Below, one piece after another: positions 22,046-29,941 of a stretch of 64,000 nt of DNA. Both the position numbers and the translations under genes were made by a program. The notes below the pieces were generated by a model. It did not search any database and had not been told where the DNA came from. It was given only the letters and a program-made list of their open reading frames with translations. Source of the stretch: an uncultured Prevotellaceae bacterium (GTDB lineage: Bacteria; Bacteroidota; Bacteroidia; Bacteroidales; Muribaculaceae); the NCBI GenBank assembly GCA_900318535.1, contig ONKU01000015.1, positions 1-64,000 on the forward strand, given 5' to 3'. Every line of letters begins with the position of its first letter. Positions within the stretch are counted from its first letter, which is position 1.

Positions 22046-24726
22046 TATCGTCCGTTTTGAGTGATGATTTCTTTCACGTGGCCGTTAAATTCATCGGCCT
22101 TCATCAGTTGCTCAATGGTCATGTGCATGCGATAACGCCAATAGTGGCGGGGATTGGCGGGGATGTTGATGCGCTCGGCATCGGCATCCTCGAGGCGCAG
22201 CTTCTCGTCGATAGCGAGCCAATCCTGCAACGAGAGCAGGCACAGCATCGACGGGCAGGCCAAGTGGCTGCGCACGATGTCGTCAGCCAGCCAACCGGGC
22301 AGCGGATGGGGTGCTGCATCGCTATGCCACAACGACGTGTTGAAGAACTCCTGGGTGCGGTCCCAGTCCTCTTCCCACCACTGACGCATGGTGGGCATGT
22401 CGTGGGTCGAGATAGTGGCCACGCTGCGGTAGGGATTGGAGTTCAGGTTGCCGAACTTGATGTGGTTGTCCTTGGGCATCGACTGGATCTCGAGGCTCAG
22501 AATGCGCAACTCGTTCATCACCCATGCCACGCAGTCGGGCACCATGCCCAGATCCTCGGCACACACGAGCATGCGGGTGGCCTGCACCAGTTTGGGCAGT
22601 TTCTTCATCGCCTCGTGATACCAGAAGTCGTTGTTGCGGCGGTAGTAATACTCGTTATAGAGCTTGTTGAAGGCTGCCTTGTCGTTGTCGTAAAGGGCCT
22701 CGTAGATGAAGTCGAACTGTACCGAAATGCGCGGGTGGAAGAGGGCGGGATTCTTGCGGTCGCGCACGAACAGCACATCGCTGATGAGGGCATACAGGCC
22801 GTCGCGCAGCCAGATGTCCTCGTCGCTTTCCTTACCCTGGAAGGCGGCTTCAATCTTGCGCTGGGTGTCATACTCGGGCTTCATGCGGTAGATGTCGTCA
22901 TGCACGCGCTCGACGTATTTCTTGCGCACCGTATCGGCCAGCCTGCCGAAGATGCGGTCCAGTACCCAGTCGGCGATGAATGGCTCGGTCATCAGCTTCT
23001 CCTGGAAGTTGAGGCCGTAGCTTCGGATTTCGTCGGCGCTCATGCCCAGCGAGGGCGAGAACTGTCCCAGCAGACCGTGAACAGCGTTGATGGGGATTTC
23101 CCAGATGCGGAAGAAGCCCAACACGTGGTCGATGCGGTAAGCGTCGAAATACTGCGACATCTTGCGGAAACGTTTTACCCACCACTTACAGCCATCGGAG
23201 AGCATCACGTCCCAGTTATAGGTCGGGAAGCCCCAGTTCTGACCATTGGTCGAGAAGGCATCGGGCGGAGCACCAGCCTGGCCGTTGAGGTTGAAGTACT
23301 TGGGCTCTACCCAAGCCTCGACGCTGTCGCGGCTGATGCCGATGGGGATGTCGCCCTTGAGGATGACATGCTTGCTCTGGGCATACTTGTGCGCACCGCG
23401 CATCTGCTTGTCCAGATAGTACTGCACATAGTACCACAGGCTCACCTCCTTATAGGCCTTGGTGCGCGGATTGGTCAGCGCGGCGCGTTCCTCCTCGGTG
23501 AAAATGTGGTTGGAGGGCCACTTGGAGAACGATGCCGTGCCATACAGGTCGCGATAGTGGCAGAATGCGGCATAGGGTACCAGCCAGTCCTGATTGGCGG
23601 TGAAGAATGCCTTGAACTCGTCGCTCTTGAGCACTTGGGCGCCCTCCTGTTCAAAGAGCAGCTTCATGTACTCGCGCTTGGCATTGTTCACGCGCTCATA
23701 ATCGATTTGGGGCAGAGCATTGAGCTCTTTGCGCAGTTTCTCGAACTCGGCGGCACGCTTCTTGTCGTCGAGTTTGGGCAACTGGCGAATATCCATGTAC
23801 TGAGGATGCAGGGCATAGATGCTGATGCTGTTGTAGGGATAGCTGTCGCTCCATGTGTGGGTGATGGTGGTGTCGTTGATGGGAAGCACCTGCAGGGCGC
23901 GTTGGCCGGTCTTTGCCACCCAGTCCACCATGAGCTTGAGGTCACCGAAGTCGCCCACGCCAAAGCTGCCCTCGCTGCGAAGCGAGAAGATGGGCACCAC
24001 GGTGCCGGCCAACTTGACGGGATACAAGGGGAAATAGGCCTGCTGCAGCTCATAGACGATATGCTCACCCTCCTTGAGGACGGGCAACAGCACGGTGCGG
24101 TTGTCACCGGTCTCCCAGATGACCTTCTTGCCCTTGCTGCCCATGATGACGAACTTGAACTCGACAAAGGCTTTCTTGAAAGCGGAGCCGTCAAGCGAGA
24201 TGACCCACTCGTTGTGGTTGTGCTCGGTCATCTTGAGGGCCTTGTTCTCGTCCCAGTCTCCCAGGGTAGGCTCGTTACCAACCACACCCAGGGTCTCGCC
24301 GGTGCGCAGCTGCGGGGCGCGCACCTTCAACTGCACGATGGTGGCATACTTGCACTTGGCGGGGTCCTGCAGTTTGCGCAAGGCTACGCAGTCGGTGAAG
24401 GCCGAGCTGTACAGGTAGCTGTCGTCGGGCATGTCGTTCCAGTGGTCATAGGTGATGTAACGGGTCGCTTTGGCGGCGTTCAGGTCAATGCGGTGTGGAA
24501 TGACCATCCACTCGTGGCGGTGCTCCTTGCCGTCGCGCTCCACGCTGTAGTAGTAATTGATGTGTCCCACCTTGGCGGGAAAATCCATATCGCATTTCCA
24601 CGACTTGTCGGTCGCGGGTTTCATCACGTTGCGCGATACTTTTCCGTCTTCGGCATTATTCAGGATATTGAGTACCAGTGTTTCACCATAAACGGTGCTG
24701 TACTCGACGTTGAATCTTACTTTCAT
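22045..24726 (-). CDS. malQ: 4-alpha-glucanotransferase (GH77) with N-terminal starch-binding domains
   Basis: An 893-residue disproportionating enzyme, much longer than Escherichia coli MalQ because it carries two N-terminal CBM20-like domains (about 1-230; GNEPTLGDWDENKALKM is typical), as in plant DPE2-type enzymes. The GH77 barrel begins near LAGTVVPIFSLRSEGSFGVG. Catalytic features are the nucleophile aspartate in YRIDHVLGFFR, the acid/base glutamate in VCAEDLGMVPD and the aspartate in STHDMP. No signal peptide is present, so it acts in the cytoplasm, transferring glucan segments between maltodextrins to release glucose. It is the middle gene of the operon, 14 bp after the transporter gene and overlapping pulA by one base. 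Confidence 0.93.
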   Translation of the reverse strand: MKVRFNVEYSTVYGETLVLNILNNAEDGKVSRNVMKPATDKSWKCDMDFPAKVGHINYYYSVERDGKEHRHEWMVIPHRIDLNAAKATRYITYDHWNDMPDDSYLYSSAFTDCVALRKLQDPAKCKYATIVQLKVRAPQLRTGETLGVVGNEPTLGDWDENKALKMTEHNHNEWVISLDGSAFKKAFVEFKFVIMGSKGKKVIWETGDNRTVLLPVLKEGEHIVYELQQAYFPLYPVKLAGTVVPIFSLRSEGSFGVGDFGDLKLMVDWVAKTGQRALQVLPINDTTITHTWSDSYPYNSISIYALHPQYMDIRQLPKLDDKKRAAEFEKLRKELNALPQIDYERVNNAKREYMKLLFEQEGAQVLKSDEFKAFFTANQDWLVPYAAFCHYRDLYGTASFSKWPSNHIFTEEERAALTNPRTKAYKEVSLWYYVQYYLDKQMRGAHKYAQSKHVILKGDIPIGISRDSVEAWVEPKYFNLNGQAGAPPDAFSTNGQNWGFPTYNWDVMLSDGCKWWVKRFRKMSQYFDAYRIDHVLGFFRIWEIPINAVHGLLGQFSPSLGMSADEIRSYGLNFQEKLMTEPFIADWVLDRIFGRLADTVRKKYVERVHDDIYRMKPEYDTQRKIEAAFQGKESDEDIWLRDGLYALISDVLFVRDRKNPALFHPRISVQFDFIYEALYDNDKAAFNKLYNEYYYRRNNDFWYHEAMKKLPKLVQATRMLVCAEDLGMVPDCVAWVMNELRILSLEIQSMPKDNHIKFGNLNSNPYRSVATISTHDMPTMRQWWEEDWDRTQEFFNTSLWHSDAAPHPLPGWLADDIVRSHLACPSMLCLLSLQDWLAIDEKLRLEDADAERINIPANPRHYWRYRMHMTIEQLMKADEFNGHVKEIITQNGR

Positions 24727-24740
24727 GATATATCAATAGT

Positions 24741-26084
24741 TTAGTCTTGGTTTTTGCGTTTCTTGTCCTCGATAATGAATACACAGACGGCGCCCACGAT
24801 GAGCAGGATGCCTGCCAGGAAGAGCATGTTGCCCTGAACGCTGCCCATGGCTGCCAGCAGCACGCCACCCAAGGCGGCAGCAACGATCTGCGGGATGCAG
24901 ATGGTGCAGTTGAACAGACCCAGTGCAGTGCCCATGCGGCTGCTGCCCTCAAAGGCGTTGGTCACCATGGTGAACGGCATGGCCAGCATGGCAGCCCAAG
25001 CGAAGCCGATCAGGAAGTAGGGCACAAACAGCATGTACTGGTTGTGGATGTAGGGTACCATGGCAAAGCCGATACCGCCGATGATAAGACTCAAGGCATA
25101 GGCCACCTTGATGTTCTTGAACTGAGGAAGAACAACTGCCCACAGCACGCTGCCGATGGCTTGCACGGCAAACAGGATGCCTACCCAGTTACCGGCCAGC
25201 TGATAACCCTCGCTGGATGCGTCGGTGGTGCCCCAAACTGTGTCGGCGATGGTGCCGTTGGTATAGGTCCACATGTACATGAATGCTGCCCAGCAGAAGA
25301 ACTGTACCAGACCCACCTCAAAGAACACCCTGATGGCGTGCTTGCGCTGCTCGGGGCTCATCTCGGAGGCGGCAGCTTGCTCGTTGCCTTGTCCCTCGGC
25401 ATTGGCTGCTGCATTGAACTCGGCCATCTCGGCAGGGGTATATTCCTTCACATGGCTGATGGTGTAGATGACACACAGGATGAGGATGGCGGCGCCCACA
25501 TAGAAGGACCACTTCACGCTGTCGGGCACAACGCCCTCGGGAGCCACATTGGCAATACCGATGGCGGTGAACAGGAACGGGAAGATGTAGCCCACCAGCG
25601 AGCCTGCATTGCACAGGAACGACTGGATCGAGTAGGCTTTGGCCTTCTGTTTCTCGTTGACCATGTCGCCCACCATCATCTTGAAGGGCTGCATGGCCAT
25701 GTTGATGCTCGTGTCAAGGAACATCAGGGCAATTAGGCCGAAGGTCATTGCACCGGCAATGGTCAGGCCGAACGAGCCGGCATTGGGCAGCAGGCACATC
25801 ACGATGATGGCTGCCAAGGCACCAATCAGCAGATAGGGGATGCGGCGGCCCCAACGTCCCAGCCACGTCTTGTCGCTGAAGTAGCCCACCAGTGGCTGCA
25901 CCACCATGCCCATGAGCGGCGGCAGAATCCAGAAATAACTCAGGTTGTGCGGGTCGGCGCCCAAGGTCGCGAAGATGCGGCTGATGTTAGCGCTCTGCAG
26001 TGCATAGGCGATCTGCACCCCAAAGAAACCAAAGCTGATGTTCCACAGCTGGTTGAATTTCAAATCCGGTTTAGTCTTCATCAT
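24741..26084 (-). CDS. MFS sugar transporter, probable maltose/maltodextrin permease
   Basis: About 447 residues from the tandem ATG codons at 26084/26081; an ATG at 26120 would add 12 residues without transmembrane character. There are about twelve membrane segments, and the opening KFNQLWNISFGFFGVQIAYALQ with ISRIFATLGADP and FSDKTWLGRWGRRIPYLLIG marks the GPH/SLC45-like MFS branch seen in Bacteroidota starch loci. A long cytoplasmic loop rich in E, A and Q (around EFNAAANAEGQ) separates the halves. It probably carries maltose or glucose products from periplasm to cytoplasm. First gene of the operon; it has a TATTTTTG -7 box at 26142-26149 and a LacI-type operator at 26206. Confidence 0.88.
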   Translation of the reverse strand: MMKTKPDLKFNQLWNISFGFFGVQIAYALQSANISRIFATLGADPHNLSYFWILPPLMGMVVQPLVGYFSDKTWLGRWGRRIPYLLIGALAAIIVMCLLPNAGSFGLTIAGAMTFGLIALMFLDTSINMAMQPFKMMVGDMVNEKQKAKAYSIQSFLCNAGSLVGYIFPFLFTAIGIANVAPEGVVPDSVKWSFYVGAAILILCVIYTISHVKEYTPAEMAEFNAAANAEGQGNEQAAASEMSPEQRKHAIRVFFEVGLVQFFCWAAFMYMWTYTNGTIADTVWGTTDASSEGYQLAGNWVGILFAVQAIGSVLWAVVLPQFKNIKVAYALSLIIGGIGFAMVPYIHNQYMLFVPYFLIGFAWAAMLAMPFTMVTNAFEGSSRMGTALGLFNCTICIPQIVAAALGGVLLAAMGSVQGNMLFLAGILLIVGAVCVFIIEDKKRKNQD

Positions 26085-26141
26085 AGTTGTTATATTTTTA
26101 GTGTTAAGTGATAATTTCAATGAGGATTAGTTAAACTCCTA

Positions 26142-26149
26142 CAAAAATA
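26142..26149 (-). promoter_or_regulatory. -7 promoter box for the MFS-GH77-pullulanase operon
   Basis: On the minus strand this is TATTTTTG, the same box as at susC (3989-3996). A -33 element is weak: the nearest TTTG is only 13 bp upstream. The leader to the ATG at 26084 is about 50 nt. Confidence 0.55.
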
Positions 26150-26205
26150 ACACATTTGCACTCAAAATTATTATAAATAATGTACTACAACCCCAAAAAA
26201 TCAAT

Positions 26206-26217
26206 GCAACCGATTGC
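26206..26217. promoter_or_regulatory. LacI-type operator upstream of the MFS-GH77-pullulanase operon
   Basis: GCAACCGATTGC forms the core of an 18-bp near-perfect palindrome, AATGCAACCGATTGCATT (26203-26220), broken only at the bases beside the central CG. It matches the site at 3921-3932. The gap to the -7 box at 26149 is 56 bp, equal to that at susC. Confidence 0.75.
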
Positions 26218-26296
26218 ATTGGCGCATTTCGTTTGGTCATTTGGCAAGAAAAGTCTATCTTTGCCTCTGGCGAAGGTAGGCGTCGCTTAGGGATAA

Positions 26297-26344
26297 AAAA
26301 AGAATGAATTCTTTTTGTTCTCCGCTCAGCTTGCACTACCTTTG
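26297..26344 (+). promoter_or_regulatory. Promoter of ychF within a repeated hairpin-promoter element (copy 2)
   Basis: The inverted repeat AAAAAGAA-TGAA-TTCTTTTT (26297-26316) overlaps a -33 TTTTTG ending at 26317; 19 bp later comes the -7 TACCTTTG at 26337-26344. Order, spacing and most bases match the copy upstream of the amylase gene (11686-11733). The ychF ATG follows at 26379. Confidence 0.7.
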
Positions 26345-26378
26345 CAAATTGGAATATAATAAAAACTAGATATAGACT

Positions 26379-27482
26379 ATGTCATTACAATGTGGTATTG
26401 TGGGGTTGCCCAATGTGGGCAAATCAACCCTGTTTAATTGCCTGTCGAATGCCAAGGCGCAGTCGGCCAACTTCCCGTTCTGCACCATCGAGCCCAATGT
26501 GGGCGTTATCACCGTTCCCGACGAGCGTCTCAACGAGCTCGCCAAGCTGGTGAATCCTGCGCGCATCGTGCCCACGACGGTCGAAATCGTTGATATCGCT
26601 GGTTTGGTCAAGGGTGCCAGCCGTGGCGAGGGCTTGGGCAACAAGTTCCTGGGAAACATCCGTGAGACTGACGCCATTATCCATGTGTTGCGATGCTTCG
26701 ATGACGATAATGTGACCCATGTTGACGGCACCGTCGATCCCGTTCGCGACAAGGAGGTCATCGACCTGGAGTTGCAGTTGCGTGACCTGGAGACCATCGA
26801 GAGCCGCATCAACCGTATCCAAAAGCAGGCCCAGACTGGTGGCGACCGCGAGGCCAAGGCGCAATATGAGGTGCTGAAACGCTACAAGGACGCTCTGGAG
26901 CAGGGCCGCAGTGCCCGCACCGTAGAGTTGGTCAATAAGGACGAGGAGAAAATTGCCCATGAGCTGTTCCTGCTGACCAACAAGCCGGTACTCTACGTCT
27001 GCAACGTGGACGACAAGAGTGCCGTGACCGGCAATGCCTATGTGGACGCAGTGCGTGAGGCTGTCAAGGACGAGAATGCGCAGATCCTGATTGTCGCTGC
27101 CCAGACCGAGAGTGAGATTGCCGAACTGGAGGATTACGAAGAGCGCCAGATGTTCCTGGCCGAGATCGGCTTGGAGGAAAGCGGTGTGAACCGCATCATC
27201 AAGTCGGCCTATGCTCTGCTCAACCTCGAGACCTTCCTCACCGCAGGCCCCAAGGAGGTGCGCGCATGGACCTATCGCCGCGGCAGCAAGGCCCCGCAAT
27301 GTGCCGGTGTCATCCACACCGACTTTGAGCGCGGTTTCATCCGTGCCGAGATCATCAAGTACGAGGACTACATCCACTATGGCAGCGAGGCCGCCGTCAA
27401 GGAGGCCGGCAAGCTGCACGTCGAGGGCAAGGACTATGTCATGCAGGACGGCGACATCGTCGTGTTCCGCTTTAATGTATAA
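26379..27482 (+). CDS. ychF: Redox-regulated ATPase YchF (Obg-family)
   Basis: A 367-residue P-loop protein close to the usual length of 363-367. Walker A GLPNVGKST lies at about residues 9-17, the G3 motif in VDIAGLVKGASRGEGLGN, and the position of the usual GTP-specifying NKxD is NVDD, as expected for YchF, which prefers ATP. A coiled-coil insertion is in the middle, and the C-terminal TGS-like domain ends in EGKDYVMQDGDIVVFRFNV. It binds ribosomes and is linked to stress responses. It appears to be an isolated housekeeping gene with its own promoter; the exopolysaccharide locus starts just after it. Confidence 0.95.
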   Translation: MSLQCGIVGLPNVGKSTLFNCLSNAKAQSANFPFCTIEPNVGVITVPDERLNELAKLVNPARIVPTTVEIVDIAGLVKGASRGEGLGNKFLGNIRETDAIIHVLRCFDDDNVTHVDGTVDPVRDKEVIDLELQLRDLETIESRINRIQKQAQTGGDREAKAQYEVLKRYKDALEQGRSARTVELVNKDEEKIAHELFLLTNKPVLYVCNVDDKSAVTGNAYVDAVREAVKDENAQILIVAAQTESEIAELEDYEERQMFLAEIGLEESGVNRIIKSAYALLNLETFLTAGPKEVRAWTYRRGSKAPQCAGVIHTDFERGFIRAEIIKYEDYIHYGSEAAVKEAGKLHVEGKDYVMQDGDIVVFRFNV

Positions 27483-27517
27483 TTTGGGCTTCGGGTGTTA
27501 GGTTTTAGATCAATAAC

Positions 27518-27545
27518 TAACTCCTAACTCTTAACTCCTAACTCC
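27518..27545 (+). repeat. Heptamer array TAACTCC before the first glycosyltransferase
   Basis: Four in-phase units (TAACTCC, TAACTCT, TAACTCC, TAACTCC), ending 2 bases before the ATG at 27548. It is the inverted counterpart of the array at 29852-29886. Confidence 0.8.
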
Positions 27546-27547
27546 TG

Positions 27548-28750
27548 ATGAGACGAGTACTCCTGGTCAATAAATTCTATTACCCGCGGGGCGGCGATTG
27601 CATCGTCGTCCTCAATACAGAGGCCCTGCTCCGTGAGAACGGCGTGGACGCTCAGGTCTTTGCCATGGAGTACCCCGATAATCTGCAGGCCCGTTATACC
27701 GACAAGTTTGCCAGTGAGGTGGCCTTTGGCGGTGGGGTAGGTAACCAGTTGCGTGCTCTCAAGCGCACGTTAGGCATGGGCGATGTGCGCAGCCGTTTCG
27801 AGGCTGTGCTCGACGATTTCAAGCCCGACGTCGTTCACCTGCACAACGTCCACAGCTACCTCTCGCCCATAGTGGGCGAGTTGGCCCACAAGCGGGGCAT
27901 CCGCGTGGTGTGGACCTTGCACGACTACAAACTGCTGTGTCCCCGCTACGACTGCCTGCTCGACGGCAAACCCTGCGAACTGTGTTACAAGGGGGCTAAA
28001 CGCAACGTGCTGTCGCACAAGTGTATGAAGGGCTCGTTGCCCGCAAGTGCCGTAGCTTGGCTGGAGGCAAAGAAATGGAACCGCAGACACCTGGAAAAAA
28101 ATACCGACCTGTTCGTCTGCCCCAGTGAGTTCATGGCTGCCCAGATGAAGTCTGGCGGCTTTGATGCCTCACGGCTCAAGGTGCTCAACAACTTCCTTGA
28201 CCCTGTCAAGTTCAAGCAGTATCAGGGTATGGACAGCACGGCCCCGCGCGAGGACTACTATTGCTATGTGGGGCGTTTGTCGCATGAGAAAGGCGTTGCC
28301 GACCTGCTCGACGTGGCTTCCCGTCTGCCTTACCGTCTCAAGGTTGCCGGCGGCGGTCCGCTGGCCGATGAATTGCGTGGCAAGTATGGCCCTTGCGAGA
28401 ATATCGAATTCCTGGGGATGCTCGACGCGCCCGCGGTGGCACGACTGCTGTCTGGTGCGCGATTGAGCGTCATCCCGTCGCAGTGGTATGAGAACAACCC
28501 CTTGAGCGTGGTCGAGTCGTTGTGTGCAGGTACTCCAGTTGCCGGGGCGCAGATGGGCGGCATTCCCGAACTCCTCGACAACGAGAACGGCGTCACCTTC
28601 CAGGCCTTTGACAAGGAGGCCATGTCCACGGCCATCACCATGTCGATGACCCGTCATTGGATCCACGAGGCTATTGCCAGTCGTGCCATGCAACGCTTCG
28701 CTCCCGAGGGGCACTTGAGGGCGTTGATGAACGATATTTACGGCTTTTGA
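27548..28750 (+). CDS. Glycosyltransferase family 4 protein
   Basis: A 400-residue GT-B-fold enzyme. The N-terminal domain opens with VLLVNKFYYPRGGDCIVV and contains DVVHLHNVHSYLSPIV; the C-terminal domain has YYCYVGRLSHEKGVADLL and the sugar-nucleotide-binding segment PSQWYENNPLSVVESLCAGTPV. An internal cysteine-rich stretch (CPRYDC, CELC, HKC; about residues 138-160) may bind a metal and recurs in some GT4 proteins of this kind. It probably adds a sugar to a lipid-linked exopolysaccharide unit at the inner face of the cytoplasmic membrane. The donor cannot be told. It begins the cluster and is followed by a radical SAM gene; heptamer arrays flank this pair. Confidence 0.88.
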   Translation: MRRVLLVNKFYYPRGGDCIVVLNTEALLRENGVDAQVFAMEYPDNLQARYTDKFASEVAFGGGVGNQLRALKRTLGMGDVRSRFEAVLDDFKPDVVHLHNVHSYLSPIVGELAHKRGIRVVWTLHDYKLLCPRYDCLLDGKPCELCYKGAKRNVLSHKCMKGSLPASAVAWLEAKKWNRRHLEKNTDLFVCPSEFMAAQMKSGGFDASRLKVLNNFLDPVKFKQYQGMDSTAPREDYYCYVGRLSHEKGVADLLDVASRLPYRLKVAGGGPLADELRGKYGPCENIEFLGMLDAPAVARLLSGARLSVIPSQWYENNPLSVVESLCAGTPVAGAQMGGIPELLDNENGVTFQAFDKEAMSTAITMSMTRHWIHEAIASRAMQRFAPEGHLRALMNDIYGF

Positions 28751-28772
28751 CATTCCCCTTACGTTTTTTTAT

Positions 28773-28780
28773 TACCTTTG
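28773..28780 (+). promoter_or_regulatory. -7 promoter box for the radical SAM gene
   Basis: TACCTTTG matches TAnnTTTG and lies 58 bases before the ATG at 28838. A TTTTG ending at 28749 could serve as -33 with a slightly long 23-bp spacer. An inverted repeat follows immediately at 28782-28802. Confidence 0.5.
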
Positions 28781-28781
28781 C

Positions 28782-28802
28782 ACAATATTTTACAAATATT
28801 GT
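28782..28802. promoter_or_regulatory. Perfect inverted repeat at the start of the radical SAM transcript
   Basis: ACAATATTT and AAATATTGT face each other across TAC. A further AATATTGTA half-site is at about 28810-28818. Placed just after the -7 box, it could be an operator or a 5' mRNA hairpin. Confidence 0.45.
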
Positions 28803-28837
28803 AGTTAAAATATTGTAAGATCTTATTGACGATAGCA

Positions 28838-29845
28838 ATGAAGAATGTGATTCAGGGCAGTCTGATCACTACTTTCAGGTGCAATGCGCAGTGCAACATG
28901 TGCAATATCTGGAAGTTCCAGACTCACCCGAGCGAAGAAATAGACGCCTCCTACTATGAGAAACTGCCTGCGGGGTTGCGCATCAACATCACGGGCGGTG
29001 AGCCGACATTGCGTCCCGACATCGACAAGATTTTCGAAATCCTATATCCCAAATCACGACTTCTCGAACTCAGCACCAACGGTTACAATACCCAAAAAAT
29101 CGTTGAGCTGGCCAATAAATATCCCAACATCCTCATCCGCGTGAGCGTCGAGGGCCTGCCCAAGATCAACGATGCCAAGCGCGGCCTCAAGGACGGCTTT
29201 GACCACGCCCTGCGCACGATGTTGGAACTCAAGAAGACCAAGTGCAAGAACATCGGCTTCTCGGTGGTCATCTCGCCCGACAACTACAAGGACCTGCTGC
29301 ACCTCTATGACCTGTGCGTGGCACTGGATGTGGAGCTGGGCAACAGTGCGGTGCACAATTCATGGTACTTCCACAAGGAGGACAACCAGATCGAGAGTGA
29401 GGAGGCACTGCGTCAGCATGAGCTTTTCGTCAAGGCCTTGCTCACCAGCAAGCGCCGCCATTTCAAGGACCGCCTGAAGGACTATGGCCGCGCCTACTTC
29501 AACCGCTCGATTCACCGCCGTCTGCGTGGCGACACCGACGAGTACCGTCCGCCCTGCGGTGCCCTGAGCGACTTCTTCTTCATCGACCCGTGGGGCAACG
29601 TTACCCCGTGCAACGGCAGCGGCGAGGAGTGGATTATCGGCAATATCAAGGAAGATATCCTCGAGAACATCATGGCCAGCGACAAGGCGCGTGAGGCAAT
29701 GGAGAAGGTGCGCAGCTGCAAGCGCAACTGCACCTTTATCGTCACCGAGCGCCACGACATGGTGCGCCGTCCCTGGATCCCCATCAAGTGGATTCTCAAG
29801 AACAAGTGGCGCATCCGCAAGGGCCAGGACCTGTGCTGGGATTGA
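28838..29845 (+). CDS. Radical SAM protein with SPASM-like C-terminus, in an exopolysaccharide locus
   Basis: From the ATG at 28838 the protein has 335 residues. Cysteines 15, 19 and 22 form the CNAQCNMC motif (C-x3-C-x2-C) that binds the SAM-cleaving iron-sulphur cluster. NITGGEPTLRPD provides the GGE motif. The C-terminal part has PPCGALSDFFFIDPWGNVTPCNG and CKRNC, cysteines that could hold an auxiliary cluster as in SPASM/twitch proteins. The substrate is unknown; its position between glycosyltransferases suggests modification of a sugar, lipid carrier or peptide linked to polysaccharide export. It has its own promoter. No precursor-peptide gene is apparent next to it. Family call is strong; role is inferred. 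Confidence 0.88.
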   Translation: MKNVIQGSLITTFRCNAQCNMCNIWKFQTHPSEEIDASYYEKLPAGLRINITGGEPTLRPDIDKIFEILYPKSRLLELSTNGYNTQKIVELANKYPNILIRVSVEGLPKINDAKRGLKDGFDHALRTMLELKKTKCKNIGFSVVISPDNYKDLLHLYDLCVALDVELGNSAVHNSWYFHKEDNQIESEEALRQHELFVKALLTSKRRHFKDRLKDYGRAYFNRSIHRRLRGDTDEYRPPCGALSDFFFIDPWGNVTPCNGSGEEWIIGNIKEDILENIMASDKAREAMEKVRSCKRNCTFIVTERHDMVRRPWIPIKWILKNKWRIRKGQDLCWD

Positions 29846-29851
29846 GGGGAA

Positions 29852-29886
29852 TTAGAAGTTAGGAGTTAGGGGTTAGGAATTAGAAG
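29852..29886 (-). repeat. Heptamer array TTAGGAG after the radical SAM gene
   Basis: Five in-phase units (TTAGAAG, TTAGGAG, TTAGGGG, TTAGGAA, TTAGAAG), starting 7 bases after the stop codon at 29845. Inverted relative to the array at 27518-27545. A small GTTGG/CCAAC hairpin (29886-29901) separates it from the next array. Confidence 0.8.
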
Positions 29887-29902
29887 TTGGTATTTGCCAA
29901 CA

Positions 29903-29937
29903 ACTAGGGACTAGAAACTAAGGACTAGAAACTCAAA
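29903..29937 (+). repeat. Heptamer array ACTAGAA before the second glycosyltransferase
   Basis: Five units (ACTAGGG, ACTAGAA, ACTAAGG, ACTAGAA, ACTCAAA), ending 4 bases before the ATG at 29942. Same period as the other arrays but with a different sequence. Confidence 0.75.
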
Positions 29938-29941
29938 ACTT

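Noticed and set aside
22027-24744. A 905-codon plus-strand open frame opposite the GH77 gene
   Set aside because: The minus-strand protein carries GH77 catalytic motifs and CBM20-like domains; the plus-strand product is valine/histidine-rich antisense translation.
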